From Pyropia yezoensis (Eukaryota; Rhodophyta; Bangiophyceae; Bangiales; Bangiaceae): a stretch of DNA of 64,000 nt. Both the position numbers and the translations under genes were made by a program. This document shows positions 48,629-57,930 of this stretch, in pieces. Under the pieces are notes generated by a model. It did no database searches. It saw only the letters and a list, made by a program, of their open reading frames with translations, and had not been told where the DNA came from. The stretch is from positions 8,262,545-8,326,544 of the forward strand of contig CM020620.1 of NCBI GenBank assembly GCA_009829735.1. Reading direction: 5' to 3'. Within the stretch, counting starts at the first letter, position 1. Every line of letters starts with the position of its first letter.

Positions 48629-51016
48629 CTAGGCGCGGCTGCTCGAGCCGTGCTTTTTCCTCCCCTTGCCCTTGTCCTTTCGCGGCCGCCCCTCCTCCTC
48701 CGCCCGCTCCACCTTGTCCCGTGCCATCTTGCGTTCGTGTCGCCTGTAGAGCACCTTGAGGTCCTCCTTGGCGGCACCCTCAGGGAAGTTGGTCATGTCA
48801 TAGTAGTGGGGCGCCAGCTCCACGAGCCAAGGCCCCCGCACCTCTGTGACGGTACGAATAAAGTTGCGCTTGGTCAGCACAAACTCGTTGTACATGACCC
48901 AGTCTGGTGACCGCGTGAGGCCGCAGCCCGGGTGGAGCGCCACCAGCTGGTGATCCTTGACGGTCAGGTAGCCGCCGCCGCTGCCAGCCTTCCCCGCCTG
49001 GCGGTGGGCAACCTGCATGAAGAAGCCCGACAGCAGCGCCTTGAGCACGCGGTCGTCGTACTCAGCTTCGCGCAGGGTCGAATCGTCAACGCCGGCAGGC
49101 TTGTCCGACAGCTTGCTCAGCACCCGCGCCAACTGCGCGCGCACCGATGTGGCCGACTGCAGCGCCCGGGGGTTCACATAGTTATCCCAACACCACCTGT
49201 CCCGGGCATTGTCCTTGGACGACAACGCAGAGTAGGCGTTGAAGGTGCGGAGGAGCGTCAAGTGGTCCCCGGCCGTGTGCTCAAAGCGCCGGCGCGCCGC
49301 GTCGGCCCGTGCGCGGTCCGCCTTGGGGCGCAAAAAGACATTGGCAGTCGACGAGAGCATGGCCGCGATCGTCAGCAGAGCGCCGCTGACCCCCAATTCC
49401 ACTGACGCGAGGAGGGCCGCAGAAAGTTCGGGGGGGAGCGGCAGCTCTGCCATGGACGCACCGAGTTTCGTCAAGTCGCCCTCGTCAGAGAGAGCGTGGA
49501 GATAGTTGAGCAGCTCCAGGGCGCGCATGAGCGTCTCAGGCGCCGGTGGGTCCATGAAGTCAAAATGGACCAGGTCGTTCACGTTCAGCTTCTTCAGCTG
49601 CAGAACAACGTTGCCCAGGTTGGAGCGCAGGATTTCAGGGTACGTGGCCTCCTTGAGCTCCGACGCAAAAGCGCTCTCTGTATACAGCCGATAACAGGTG
49701 CCGGGCCGGGTTCGCCCGGCGCGACCGGCCCGCTGCTTGGCACTTGCGCGGGAGATGGGGCTCACCAGCAGGCTCTCCACCCGCGCCCGCGGATTGTACA
49801 CCTTTTGCTTAGAAAAGCCTGTGTCGACGACGTACACCACGCCGTCAATGGTGAGGGATGTCTCCGCCACGTTGGTAGCACAAATGATTTTGCGACCGAC
49901 CGGGCCGTCTGGGAGCCGTGACCGCGGCGGGTCGTCAAATACCTTGGCCTGCTCCCGAGGCGGGAGAGACGCGTAGAGCGGCAGTACGGCAACGGGAAAG
50001 TTACATGCAGGAGGGGGCAGATACCTAATGTCGTCGCGGATGCGGCGGCACGCCTCGTCAATCTCCTCCTCGCCCGTCAGGAAGACCAGCACATCCCCAG
50101 GAGGCTGGTCCGCCACGATCTTGACCACCTGCTCCACCGCCGCGTCCACGTAATTGTCCACGGGCCGTGGGGTGTAGCGGATGGACACGGGAAAAACGCG
50201 GCCAGGCACTTTCATCAGCGGTGCGCCTGTAAAGTACTCCTGGAACTTTCCCGCGTCCAGCGTCGCCGACATGACGATGAGCTTGAGGTCCGTCCGCCGC
50301 CGCAGCACGTCCTTGAGGAGCCCCATAAGCACGTCGGTGGAAAGCGTCCGCTCGTGGGCCTCGTCCAGGATGATGGCGTCATAGGAGTTGAGCGTCGGGT
50401 CCGACATGGCCTCCCGCAGCAGCATGCCGTCAGTGAGGTACTTGAGGACGGTCTTGGCCCCGCAACAGTCATCGAACCGGACTGCATAGCCAACTTCCAT
50501 TCCCAGCTGCACGTCCATCTCCACCGCCACCCGCTTGGCCACGCTAGTAGCCGCCACCCGCCGCGGCTGCGTGCACGCGACACGGAAGCCCGCGTCGACC
50601 AAGAACTGGGGCACCTGCGTCGTCTTGCCCGAACCCGTCTCGCCCACCAGCACCAGCACCTGGTGGTCGTCGAGGTGCGCCAGCAGTTCCGTGCGCGCCT
50701 CGTGAACGGGCAGCTTGCGGCGGGTCTCCAGGATGCCCCAGTAGCGAGAAGACAGCTTAACGCCCGTCAGCGCGTTGAAGCCGTTGCCCTTGTCATTGTC
50801 GAGCACCCCGGCACCCGATAGGATGCCATCGGCGGCTGTGCCCGCGCCCGAGCCGCCGCCCCCGAGCGCCGCGGGGGAGTGGGTCAGGTAGGGGTTGGCG
50901 CGCGCGGCTGCCGCGTCCGCCGCGGCCCGCACGCCATCCTTGTCCATGGCGGCCGCGGTGGGCGCAGCGGCTGGGGTAGGCACGTCCAGCCGTCGCCGCT
51001 TGGAACTGCTCCCCAT
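48629..51016 (-). CDS. PRP43: DEAH-box RNA helicase, DHX15/Prp43 type (795 aa)
   Basis: Motifs in order: GETGSGKTT at 125-133 (Walker A), CTQPRRVAATSVAKR (Ia), DEAH at 218-221 (II), SAT at 250-252 (III), VFLTGEEEID, ATNVAETSLTIDGV and QRAGRAGRTRPG (VI). A winged-helix/ratchet region, OB fold and Prp43-like ending follow (LSGFFMQVAHR, YLTVKDHQLVALHPG, WVMYNEFVLTKRNFIRTVTEV, LAPHYYDMTNFP). FNALTGVKLSSRYWGILETR before the core is also typical of Prp43. In other eukaryotes it uses ATP to release spliced-out introns from spliceosomes and to remodel pre-ribosomes, activated by G-patch proteins. N- and C-termini are basic nuclear-type sequences. Intronless. ATG at 51,016 fits the family start. Confidence 0.93.
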   Translation of the reverse strand: MGSSSKRRRLDVPTPAAAPTAAAMDKDGVRAAADAAAARANPYLTHSPAALGGGGSGAGTAADGILSGAGVLDNDKGNGFNALTGVKLSSRYWGILETRRKLPVHEARTELLAHLDDHQVLVLVGETGSGKTTQVPQFLVDAGFRVACTQPRRVAATSVAKRVAVEMDVQLGMEVGYAVRFDDCCGAKTVLKYLTDGMLLREAMSDPTLNSYDAIILDEAHERTLSTDVLMGLLKDVLRRRTDLKLIVMSATLDAGKFQEYFTGAPLMKVPGRVFPVSIRYTPRPVDNYVDAAVEQVVKIVADQPPGDVLVFLTGEEEIDEACRRIRDDIRYLPPPACNFPVAVLPLYASLPPREQAKVFDDPPRSRLPDGPVGRKIICATNVAETSLTIDGVVYVVDTGFSKQKVYNPRARVESLLVSPISRASAKQRAGRAGRTRPGTCYRLYTESAFASELKEATYPEILRSNLGNVVLQLKKLNVNDLVHFDFMDPPAPETLMRALELLNYLHALSDEGDLTKLGASMAELPLPPELSAALLASVELGVSGALLTIAAMLSSTANVFLRPKADRARADAARRRFEHTAGDHLTLLRTFNAYSALSSKDNARDRWCWDNYVNPRALQSATSVRAQLARVLSKLSDKPAGVDDSTLREAEYDDRVLKALLSGFFMQVAHRQAGKAGSGGGYLTVKDHQLVALHPGCGLTRSPDWVMYNEFVLTKRNFIRTVTEVRGPWLVELAPHYYDMTNFPEGAAKEDLKVLYRRHERKMARDKVERAEEEGRPRKDKGKGRKKHGSSSRA

Positions 51017-51706
51017 GTCCGACAGGGTGTGGGCGCTGCCTGGGAGAGAGAGCTGCGGTGCCAGGCCCCCCCTTCCACGCTCCAGACCCTCACTTCCCCC
51101 CCCCCTCGGAGGAAAACGACAGGCGAGGAACGTCTACCACAGTCAGGCCCCCTCCCTCGTCAGGAATATCAGCCCTGTCAAAATGTGACGCAGCGCAGAG
51201 AAACAGGGGTTTTGGATGATGCTCAGCAGTAACGACGAGGAAATTTTCCCGCGGCGTCGCCTTCGGTAGAGACGAACGGGGACGAACGGGGACGAACGGG
51301 GGCAGCATGGACGACCGGCCGCACTCGGCAGTGGGCCCAGGTCCAAGGTAAGGGAAGCTCTCATCGAGTGCGCCCCCCCAGTACGCCGACGGCGTCCGCC
51401 GACGCACGGCACCCTCGACGCGATTCCCGGGGGAAAGTGGCCCCCCTATGTTATTCTTCACATCAGCTGTTCCTATCAAGGTGAAAGGCGACTAGATTTT
51501 CCGTGTTAATTATGACTGACCGGGCATCGTCATGCCGACCGGCGCTCCAATTAGGCAGGGGAGCGCGCTGCCCTCCCCAATACCGAGCCCCTCTGGATGA
51601 GTCCATCACACTAGCCGCGATCCGGACATTCATTTCTGATTGGCCTCAGCTGTTGCCTGCTGGTCCCGGGCCCACGCGGGCAGTTCATGGGCCTTTTCTG
51701 TCCGAC
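51017..51706. other. Divergent promoter region, helicase and unknown gene
   Basis: The helicase (minus) and the next gene (plus) diverge from here. GGGGACGAACG recurs three times at about 51,266-51,300. No coding frame is supported. Confidence 0.35.
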
Positions 51707-51801
51707 CACGCCCCGCGCCTTCGCCCACGCCCCGCGCCTTCGCCCACGCCCCGCGCCTTCGCCCACGCCCCGCGCCTTCGCCCACGCCCCGCGCCTTCGC
51801 C
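51707..51801 (+). repeat. Five-copy 19-bp tandem repeat
   Basis: CACGCCCCGCGCCTTCGCC is repeated five times with no visible changes, plus a partial sixth. It lies 137 bp upstream of the chosen ATG of the following gene, so it may affect its leader or promoter. If the longer frame from 51,503 were used it would encode Pro/Arg/Ala repeats. Confidence 0.9.
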
Positions 51802-51937
51802 CACGCCCCCTCCACCCCCGTCCAGTCCCTATCTGAACCCACCGCAGTGCCTTTTGCCCCCCGCCCCGGCCCCCTCCTGGGTGTGGGCACGCCACCTTCC
51901 TCTTGCCGTGGCGCCTGACCCCGCCGCGGCGGCGGCC

Positions 51938-53440
51938 ATGCGTCGGCGTCGCTCCGTCGCGGGCGACCCGCCTTACCCGCCACTGCCAGCCGCCTCGGGG
52001 AGTTGTATGGCTCCACGGCGGCTGCTGACGGGCTCGCCTGCCCGGGATGGACGCGCGGGCCCACACTCAGCGGCTGACACCGACGAGCCCGCCGTCGGGG
52101 CCACGGCGGCTGGCTCCGGGGTGGGGTCATGCCCGGGGGGGGGTGCCGCTGTCCCCGCCACCGCCTCCACCTCTGCCCCAGCCGCCGCCCCCGCGGCTGC
52201 CCCCGTCGGCCGAAAGCCGCGGTCGCCCGTGGCGTCGTCGGCGGCCGCGGCGTGCGTGACGCCTCTTGCGTCTGGCGCCCGCACACCTTCGGCAGGCGGG
52301 CAGTCCCCCTCCTCCTCGCCGACGGCCACCACGCCACGCGGCGGCCGGGAAGCTGTCTGCCCTGCAGACGAGGCGGCCATGGCGTCACGGCTGCCGTGGA
52401 TAGCCTCTGACAGCCGTCTCGCCCGGGTGGCGGCGGTGACTGCGGCGGTGGCTACGGAGGTGGCGTCGGCGGTAGGTGTCGCCGCCCACGCAACGGCTTG
52501 GGCTGCGACCGCCCCCCCGCTCTTCCTCATTGACGCCCTCTCGGCAGTACAGCCTGGCCGGCTGGCCGCATGGGCGGCATCCCGGCTGGTGCGCCTCGGC
52601 GCGGGCGCCGGCTTGGCCGCGGCGCTGGCGTTCGGCGCGTCCCGCGCGCAGCGCGCGTCGACCGAGGCGGCGCCGCAGGCGCTGCTGGCGCTATTTACCG
52701 AACGCCAAGCGGTGGCGCACAACCTCAAGGACCTCTCTTCCCTCCCCGTCGACACGCTCCACGTCTATGCCGACGCGGCATGCGTGCAGGCAGACGATTT
52801 TGGGGCCGCCCAGCGGGCACTGACGCTGCAGCTGGGCGACGTGCCCGCCCGTGTGCGTGACGCGCTGGTCGCCAAGGCTCTTGTGCCGGGCGTGTCGGTG
52901 ACCAAGAGCGAGCAGAACACTGCGTTTGGCATCGAGGCGGCGGGGTCGGCTTCAACATACATGGCGTTTTATGCGACGCGCTACCAGCCGGCGGGCCTTG
53001 GCCTGGCCGCCTCGTACGCCACGTGCGTAGTAGTCAGTGGGGTGGACCTGCGAGTGGGGGAGGAGGTGGTTGAGTGGCAGACGGCGGAGCGGGCGGTGCA
53101 GGTGGGCACCCGCCCGTGCAACTGCCTCATCGGCGGCTGGGGGTGCGCCGCGTGCCCCGAGATGGCCAAGGAAGTTACCCGCCGACCGGTCCTCGCGCGC
53201 CACGCATTGTCGCTCGACCACCAGATGCAGCTGCATCGATGGATGGTCAAGCAAGCGGTGGACCGGGCGCGGTTGGTGGGGCCCCGGGAGCCGGCCGCGT
53301 CGGCGCTGCGGGATCCGGCCGAGTTTTTGGCGGGCAACCTCGGATGGCTTGGCCCAAGTCGCGGCACCTACCTTGGTAACCCCGCCGTGCGAGGCACCGT
53401 GCAGAGTGAAGAGGGTGGAGAGGTGTTGCCAGAAGAGTGA
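51938..53440 (+). CDS. Hypothetical protein (500 aa), possible membrane-associated
   Basis: I chose ATG at 51,938 (MRRRRSVAGDPPYPP) because upstream sequence in the same frame is the 19-bp repeat array. The N-terminal 150 residues are Ala/Pro/Ser-rich. Then comes a hydrophobic Ala-rich stretch (VAAVTAAVATEVASAVGVAA, then LGAGAGLAAALAFGASRA). A better-defined C-terminal half follows, with LLALFTERQAVAHNLKDLSS, VSVTKSEQNTAFGIEAAG and MAFYATRYQPAGLGLAAS. It ends with a Cys cluster (CNCLIGGWGCAACPEM) and LSLDHQMQLHRWMVKQAV. The Cys cluster could bind metal. No family was recognised. The long conserved-looking C-terminal half makes it likely real. Confidence 0.55.
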   Translation: MRRRRSVAGDPPYPPLPAASGSCMAPRRLLTGSPARDGRAGPHSAADTDEPAVGATAAGSGVGSCPGGGAAVPATASTSAPAAAPAAAPVGRKPRSPVASSAAAACVTPLASGARTPSAGGQSPSSSPTATTPRGGREAVCPADEAAMASRLPWIASDSRLARVAAVTAAVATEVASAVGVAAHATAWAATAPPLFLIDALSAVQPGRLAAWAASRLVRLGAGAGLAAALAFGASRAQRASTEAAPQALLALFTERQAVAHNLKDLSSLPVDTLHVYADAACVQADDFGAAQRALTLQLGDVPARVRDALVAKALVPGVSVTKSEQNTAFGIEAAGSASTYMAFYATRYQPAGLGLAASYATCVVVSGVDLRVGEEVVEWQTAERAVQVGTRPCNCLIGGWGCAACPEMAKEVTRRPVLARHALSLDHQMQLHRWMVKQAVDRARLVGPREPAASALRDPAEFLAGNLGWLGPSRGTYLGNPAVRGTVQSEEGGEVLPEE

Positions 53441-53923
53441 CGAAGCTGTCTACAGTTGGACGTCCCTGCTCCCCTCTTGTCCTCATCGCCTGTGCTGCGC
53501 TGTGAGGCCATAGACATCAGTGTGGACTTGAGCTCGGCAGGGAATAATTAGGAGAGTATTCCACACCGCGCGCGGTGCGGGGGGTCGAGCATAGGCAGGT
53601 GAAACGTGTGGGCAGATGAGACCACAGCAGAAAGCCAGCAACTGGGCACTGCGTTGCTGCAATGGGCGGCCCACAGACCCAATGTCAAAGGACGAATCAG
53701 AAAGTAGAAGACAGAGGCAACTGGGTATATGTACTGATCTGTACAACCAAAAAAAAAAAGCCCCGAGAGAGACAAAGCAAAGCAAAGAAAGAAATGCCTG
53801 GTACCATACACAAGAGCCCGCGCCGGGTCACCATCACCGTCAGCCACAACATATGGATACGACAGAGCTCCTCAGCACGCGCCGGGCACCGGCAGAGACA
53901 CGTATCCCCATGCTCCGCTCTAT
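53441..53923. other. Intergenic region
   Basis: The 3' ends of the plus-strand unknown gene and the minus-strand lumenal protein gene converge. A run of 11 A lies at about 53,749-53,759. Nothing else is seen. Confidence 0.4.
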
Positions 53924-54325
53924 TTAGTTGCCACCGCCATACGCCTTGACACCCTCCGCCGACTTCGCCGTCGCGGCAGGCGCCTGGGGCATGTTCAGCC
54001 CACCTCCCCTGGCGCCGTCCGCGCCAACTGCCCCGGGCACGGTCTCGGCCTTGCCCTTGGCCGCCTCCACCGCCTGGTTGCCCGCCGACGCGGTGTTCTC
54101 AAACACCTGCTTGGCCGTCTCGGGCGCCTGCTGCACGGCCTGCTCGGAAAAGATGCCCGCCGACGCCACGCCGGGGGCAGTCGCCATGAGCGCCGCCGCC
54201 AAGATAGCCGCCGCCGCCGCGCGCGTCGGCGTCAAAGACGCCGTCGGGGGGGTGCGCGAAACCGCCGCCCGGGGGGCGGCGCGGGTCGACAGGGCCGCGC
54301 CCGAGAAGGGGGTGGCAAACGCCAT
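53924..54325 (-). CDS. Small plastid-targeted, probably thylakoid-lumenal protein (133 aa)
   Basis: I chose ATG at 54,325 (MAFATPFSGAALSTRAAP). It opens a bipartite targeting sequence: about 35 Ser/Ala/Arg/Thr-rich residues without acids (stroma transit), then a hydrophobic segment (AAAAILAAALMATAPGVASA) ending in an AxA cleavage site before GIFSEQAV. The predicted mature part is about 75 residues, polar and mildly acidic (APETAKQVFENTAS, AVEAAKGKAETVPG), ending KAYGGGN. The frame upstream to 54,514 adds a Pro/Leu-rich stretch that is probably leader. No known photosystem subunit could be matched. It may be a small lumenal or photosystem-associated peptide. Confidence 0.7.
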   Translation of the reverse strand: MAFATPFSGAALSTRAAPRAAVSRTPPTASLTPTRAAAAAILAAALMATAPGVASAGIFSEQAVQQAPETAKQVFENTASAGNQAVEAAKGKAETVPGAVGADGARGGGLNMPQAPAATAKSAEGVKAYGGGN

Positions 54326-55060
54326 TGTCAGTGGGAGGAGTGGGGGTAAGGGGGGTGGTTGTAGGACACGAAAGATACGAAAAAGTGCGGTGGGGTGGAG
54401 AAGGAGAAGGGATGCGAAGAATACGGTTGGTAGCAATCGGGTGGTGCGCTGCCGCCGTGGATGCGATGGAGATCGCACCCTGGCGCTCTTGTACTGCCTC
54501 GGACAGCTGGACACCGCCGAAACCGCACGGACACCCGCCCCGCAGCTCGAAGGATTGCCGCGGGGGCATCGCGCCAGCGCAGTGCCAGCAGGAGGGGGCT
54601 ACCGAGGCGCCACCTGGTGGACCCGAGATCTCATAGCGTGCGTACAAAGTGTCAGGCTGCAAAAGGAGCGACGCGATTGCATGGTGCCTGAGGAATCGCT
54701 GTCTGAGCCAATGAATCGCTCTCATGGGCGGCCCTCCGGTGCGCTTCTCTGGAGAGTAAGTCGAACTATTTGGCCGGTTTGCATCCACCAGCTCCAACGT
54801 GGGCGAGAGGTCCGCCACGGGGACATCTCGACTGCCATTGACCTTCCGTGGCGCTCCAGTGGGCCCCCAGTCTGGTCTCCAGGGGCTTCCGCCACCATGA
54901 CGAAGCATCGGTCTGCATGGACTTGCCCTCCTCCACGTGTCGTTTGGCAAGCTCGTTATAGTGTGGGGAAACAGCGCCTCTCCATGTGGAACAGTGATGG
55001 TCCGCTTCTCCCTGATCCAACCCTCCAACCCGCCTCCATCGCTCAACGGACCATCCTCTT
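54326..55060. other. Promoter region of the lumenal-protein gene
   Basis: Tandem minus-strand genes flank this stretch, so it should hold the promoter of the 53,924-54,325 gene and the 3' end of the subtilase-like gene. The long frames seen on both strands have no protein-like composition. Confidence 0.35.
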
Positions 55061-57100
55061 TCACCAAATATCCCCGCTGGCTCGGCTGTCCCCCCCCCCC
55101 GCTAGGCCATGGCGGCCATGTGCTGCCTCCCCCACGCCGTTTAGCTCCCCCTCCACCACTGCTCGCCGGCTCGCTGCGCGCTCCCGCGACGCCCGCCGGA
55201 CGCCGACCCCAACCGCTGCAGCCACCACTGCCAATAGGCCTACCGCCCCCCCGGCAACGGCCAACACCACACGTCCACTGACCACCCCCTGCCGCGCACC
55301 GACCACGTTATCGCCGTTCGCTGGTGTGCCCCCCGCCACCGCAGCCGCGTTTGCAGTCTCCCCGTATGTATCGTCCCCCGTATGGTGGTCGAGCTCCTCG
55401 CCGACTGCTGAGACGGGGGAGGCGTCGCTGTCAACCGGGTAGACTTTGCGCACTCGCACCCCGAGGAGCGTGGCACCGAGGGCGCTCACCTCGGGTGTTG
55501 CATTGACCGCGCTGGCGACGATTGCCGCCAAGCCTTCCAAGCCCGCAGCGGCCAGCCTTAGAGCAGCGACCCCGTCCGCGTCCTCCTGTCCGCCACCGTC
55601 GGCGCCGTCGCCAGCGCCGTCAGAGCTCTCATCCTCCCATGAAACGGCCACTAAAACGCGAATGTCAACCGCCGCGGGCTGTGACTGCACGCCCCCCGGG
55701 TGGCCAACCGCCCATCCCCCACGAGCGCCAGCGAGCAAGGTGCCCCCAGGCACGGCCTCCACCACCGCCGCAGCCGCTACGTCGCCCAGCCACCGCCATG
55801 CAGGCGCCTCGTCAATTCCGACGCGGAGCTCTACCGTAAGCAGTCCGTCGCCTGCAGCCACTGTGCCATCGGCGGACACTGCAGCCAATGCTGCAGCCGC
55901 TGCAGACGAGTCAAGCGGCACCCCCGCCCGGTAGCGACGCGTGTCACTTGCCAGCAGCGGCGGCGGCGTCACCCGCACTACCGGCGCGGAGGCGGCGGCC
56001 AGGACCGTCCCTATCGCCTTTGGCGATAAGCCCGGTCGCGCAGCGACGACGCGGGCAGCAAGCGCGGCGGCACCGGCAGGTGCCATACCGGGCAGAGCCA
56101 CGGCGACAGCGTAAGCGGCAGAGGTGGCGGTCGTGCCCGTGGCACCGCGATAGGCAGACGTAATGTTGGCGCCGGGCGCGCGAAGATGGGGTGGAGAGCA
56201 CCCAGGGGGGGGAAGAGGGGACTCGTCCACTGCGTTAGTCGGGGCCACTACCAGGATTGGGGGGACACGAGGGGCGGTCGTTGCCGCTACGACTGCACGC
56301 ACGACCACTCCAGCGGCCGCCGTCCGTGTTGAAGCCGCTGGCGTGCACGCCGTCGTTGGCGCTGGCGCGAACAGGGCCATCCCTGGTGTTCCACCTCCCC
56401 CTTCCCACAGCTCGCGCAGCCGCACCGCCAGCGACGCAAAGCAGGCGTGTGGAACGTCTGGTGGGAGGACAACCACCCCACCGCCCCCCCCGCCTGCCGA
56501 CTTTGCCACTGCCGCGCGACGGCCGGCCTCGGCGGCAACCCAGGCCAGCCCCTCGTCCATGTTGGCACAGACCACCGCCGCCGGGCGCGCGCCCTCACAC
56601 TTGGCCACCGCCACTACCGCGAGGGGCATACCCGGCGCGAGGCCCACGGCCGTACCCGCGACAAGCCCCGCGGCAAGAGTGCCGTGCGGAATGCAATCGT
56701 CGCCGCCGCCGCCGTTCCCCATCCCCGCCCCACCGGTCGCATCGTAAATTGTCAAGGCAGTGGTCGCGAACACCTCGTGTGAAGCGTCCACCCCCACCGA
56801 CAACACGTACACGGTCGGCAGCGGTCGCGCGTTGGGCGCGGGCGATGGCGTAGAGGACCCATACTTGGACGCTGCCGGCGGCGGTACCAGCGGCGGCAGC
56901 AGAGTGTTACCGTCAAGGGGCAGGCTGGCCTGGTTGACCCGGTCCACATGCCAGAGGGTAGTGGGGGGAAATGCAGCGACAGCAAAGGCAGGGGAGGCTG
57001 CCGAGGCGACGGCAGCTATCACCGCCGCAGCCGCTGCCACTGTCGTGAGTAGTGGGGCGTGCCGCTGCCGCCGAGGGGGCGAAGTCCGAGGCGGACGCAT
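55061..57100 (-). CDS. Subtilase-like (S8 fold) type I membrane protein, probably non-catalytic (679 aa)
   Basis: I chose ATG at 57,100 (MRPPRTSPPRRQRHAPLL) because it gives a signal peptide with a hydrophobic core at 17-42; the frame extends to 57,328. LWHVDRVNQASLPLDGN at 49-65 is a subtilase entry motif. At the catalytic Asp position the sequence is VYVLSVGVD (Ser 101 where VxDTG is usual). The His motif is kept (PHGTLAAGLVAG, His 139), as is an oxyanion-type Asn (VVAPTNA). The Ser motif GTSMA reads GTTAT (Thr 324) in APGANITSAYRGATGTT. One transmembrane segment near 620-645 (VVLAVAGGAVGLLAVVAAA) and a basic cytosolic tail follow. This suggests a surface or vacuolar/Golgi pseudoprotease; activity with altered residues cannot be excluded. 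Confidence 0.65.
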   Translation of the reverse strand: MRPPRTSPPRRQRHAPLLTTVAAAAAVIAAVASAASPAFAVAAFPPTTLWHVDRVNQASLPLDGNTLLPPLVPPPAASKYGSSTPSPAPNARPLPTVYVLSVGVDASHEVFATTALTIYDATGGAGMGNGGGGDDCIPHGTLAAGLVAGTAVGLAPGMPLAVVAVAKCEGARPAAVVCANMDEGLAWVAAEAGRRAAVAKSAGGGGGGVVVLPPDVPHACFASLAVRLRELWEGGGGTPGMALFAPAPTTACTPAASTRTAAAGVVVRAVVAATTAPRVPPILVVAPTNAVDESPLPPPGCSPPHLRAPGANITSAYRGATGTTATSAAYAVAVALPGMAPAGAAALAARVVAARPGLSPKAIGTVLAAASAPVVRVTPPPLLASDTRRYRAGVPLDSSAAAAALAAVSADGTVAAGDGLLTVELRVGIDEAPAWRWLGDVAAAAVVEAVPGGTLLAGARGGWAVGHPGGVQSQPAAVDIRVLVAVSWEDESSDGAGDGADGGGQEDADGVAALRLAAAGLEGLAAIVASAVNATPEVSALGATLLGVRVRKVYPVDSDASPVSAVGEELDHHTGDDTYGETANAAAVAGGTPANGDNVVGARQGVVSGRVVLAVAGGAVGLLAVVAAAVGVGVRRASRERAASRRAVVEGELNGVGEAAHGRHGLAGGGDSRASGDIW

Positions 57101-57930
57101 GGGGACGGGGAAAGGATGGTCACAGAGTCCTGGCTTTGCAAGAAGAGAGGGGGTTCGATGCAAACATGGCATGGAAGGCCGCACGACGGTGGGGGTGGAA
57201 GAAAAGTAGGGCGGCGTCGATGTAAAAAGAAGGCAGGCGGTCGACACGCACAGTACAGCCGTCCGCGACAAGCGAGGACGGCTCACTTCACTCCAAATCC
57301 GAGTCCGTAACCGCACCTTGCCGTCCACCTATGGACGATGAGCCTGGAAGGCGCATGGGCAGTGGCGGATCCAGCACCATTAGGTAACCAACGCCGGGAT
57401 GGCCCCCTCATGGCGACGTACACCCCCCACGCGGGTGCGAGCCATCAGCGAGCAACCGCCGACACCGCAAGTGGCTGCGAAAGCGGGGGGGCGCCGTCAT
57501 GAAGGTCTGCAGAGCTCGTCTCTTGGCGGATGGAAAAAAGGGAGGATGAGCGGCGGTGGTTGCGGACGGGAGAGGTCTTGGGAGAGAGGAGAGCGGGAGA
57601 GCTCGTCACGATATCGCACCACGTAGCCCCTTCCGGCCGGTTACGGCGAGCGAGAGAGGCCGTCGTACAATTAGATGCGGATGGGAGCGCAAGGTCATGA
57701 AATTATAAGAGGAATTTCACAAAAATGAAACGAAAGGCAACAAGCCTGCACTCGAATTTCAAAGTCAGCACAGTGACCGCCACCGAGCTCTGCCCTCGGG
57801 CCGATGGGGCATCAAAGGGGCTACAGTACCACCACATGCGCCACCGACGCCGTCACTGCCGACGCGCCCTTCCTTTCCGCGGAGCCTACAGAAACCCACA
57901 TCCCCCCCCGCTGACGTTCCACCTCGGTGC
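57101..57930. other. Divergent promoter region, subtilase-like and glutaredoxin genes
   Basis: These two genes diverge here. An A/T-richer stretch (GAAATTATAAGAGGAATTTC, 57,699-57,718) lies about 215 bp upstream of the glutaredoxin ATG and contains a TATAAG that could serve as a core promoter element. No other gene is supported. Confidence 0.4.

Noticed and set aside
53928-55442. Long plus-strand frame of about 500 codons
   Set aside because: It lies antisense to the lumenal-protein and subtilase-like genes and has no domain; it is a shadow of them.
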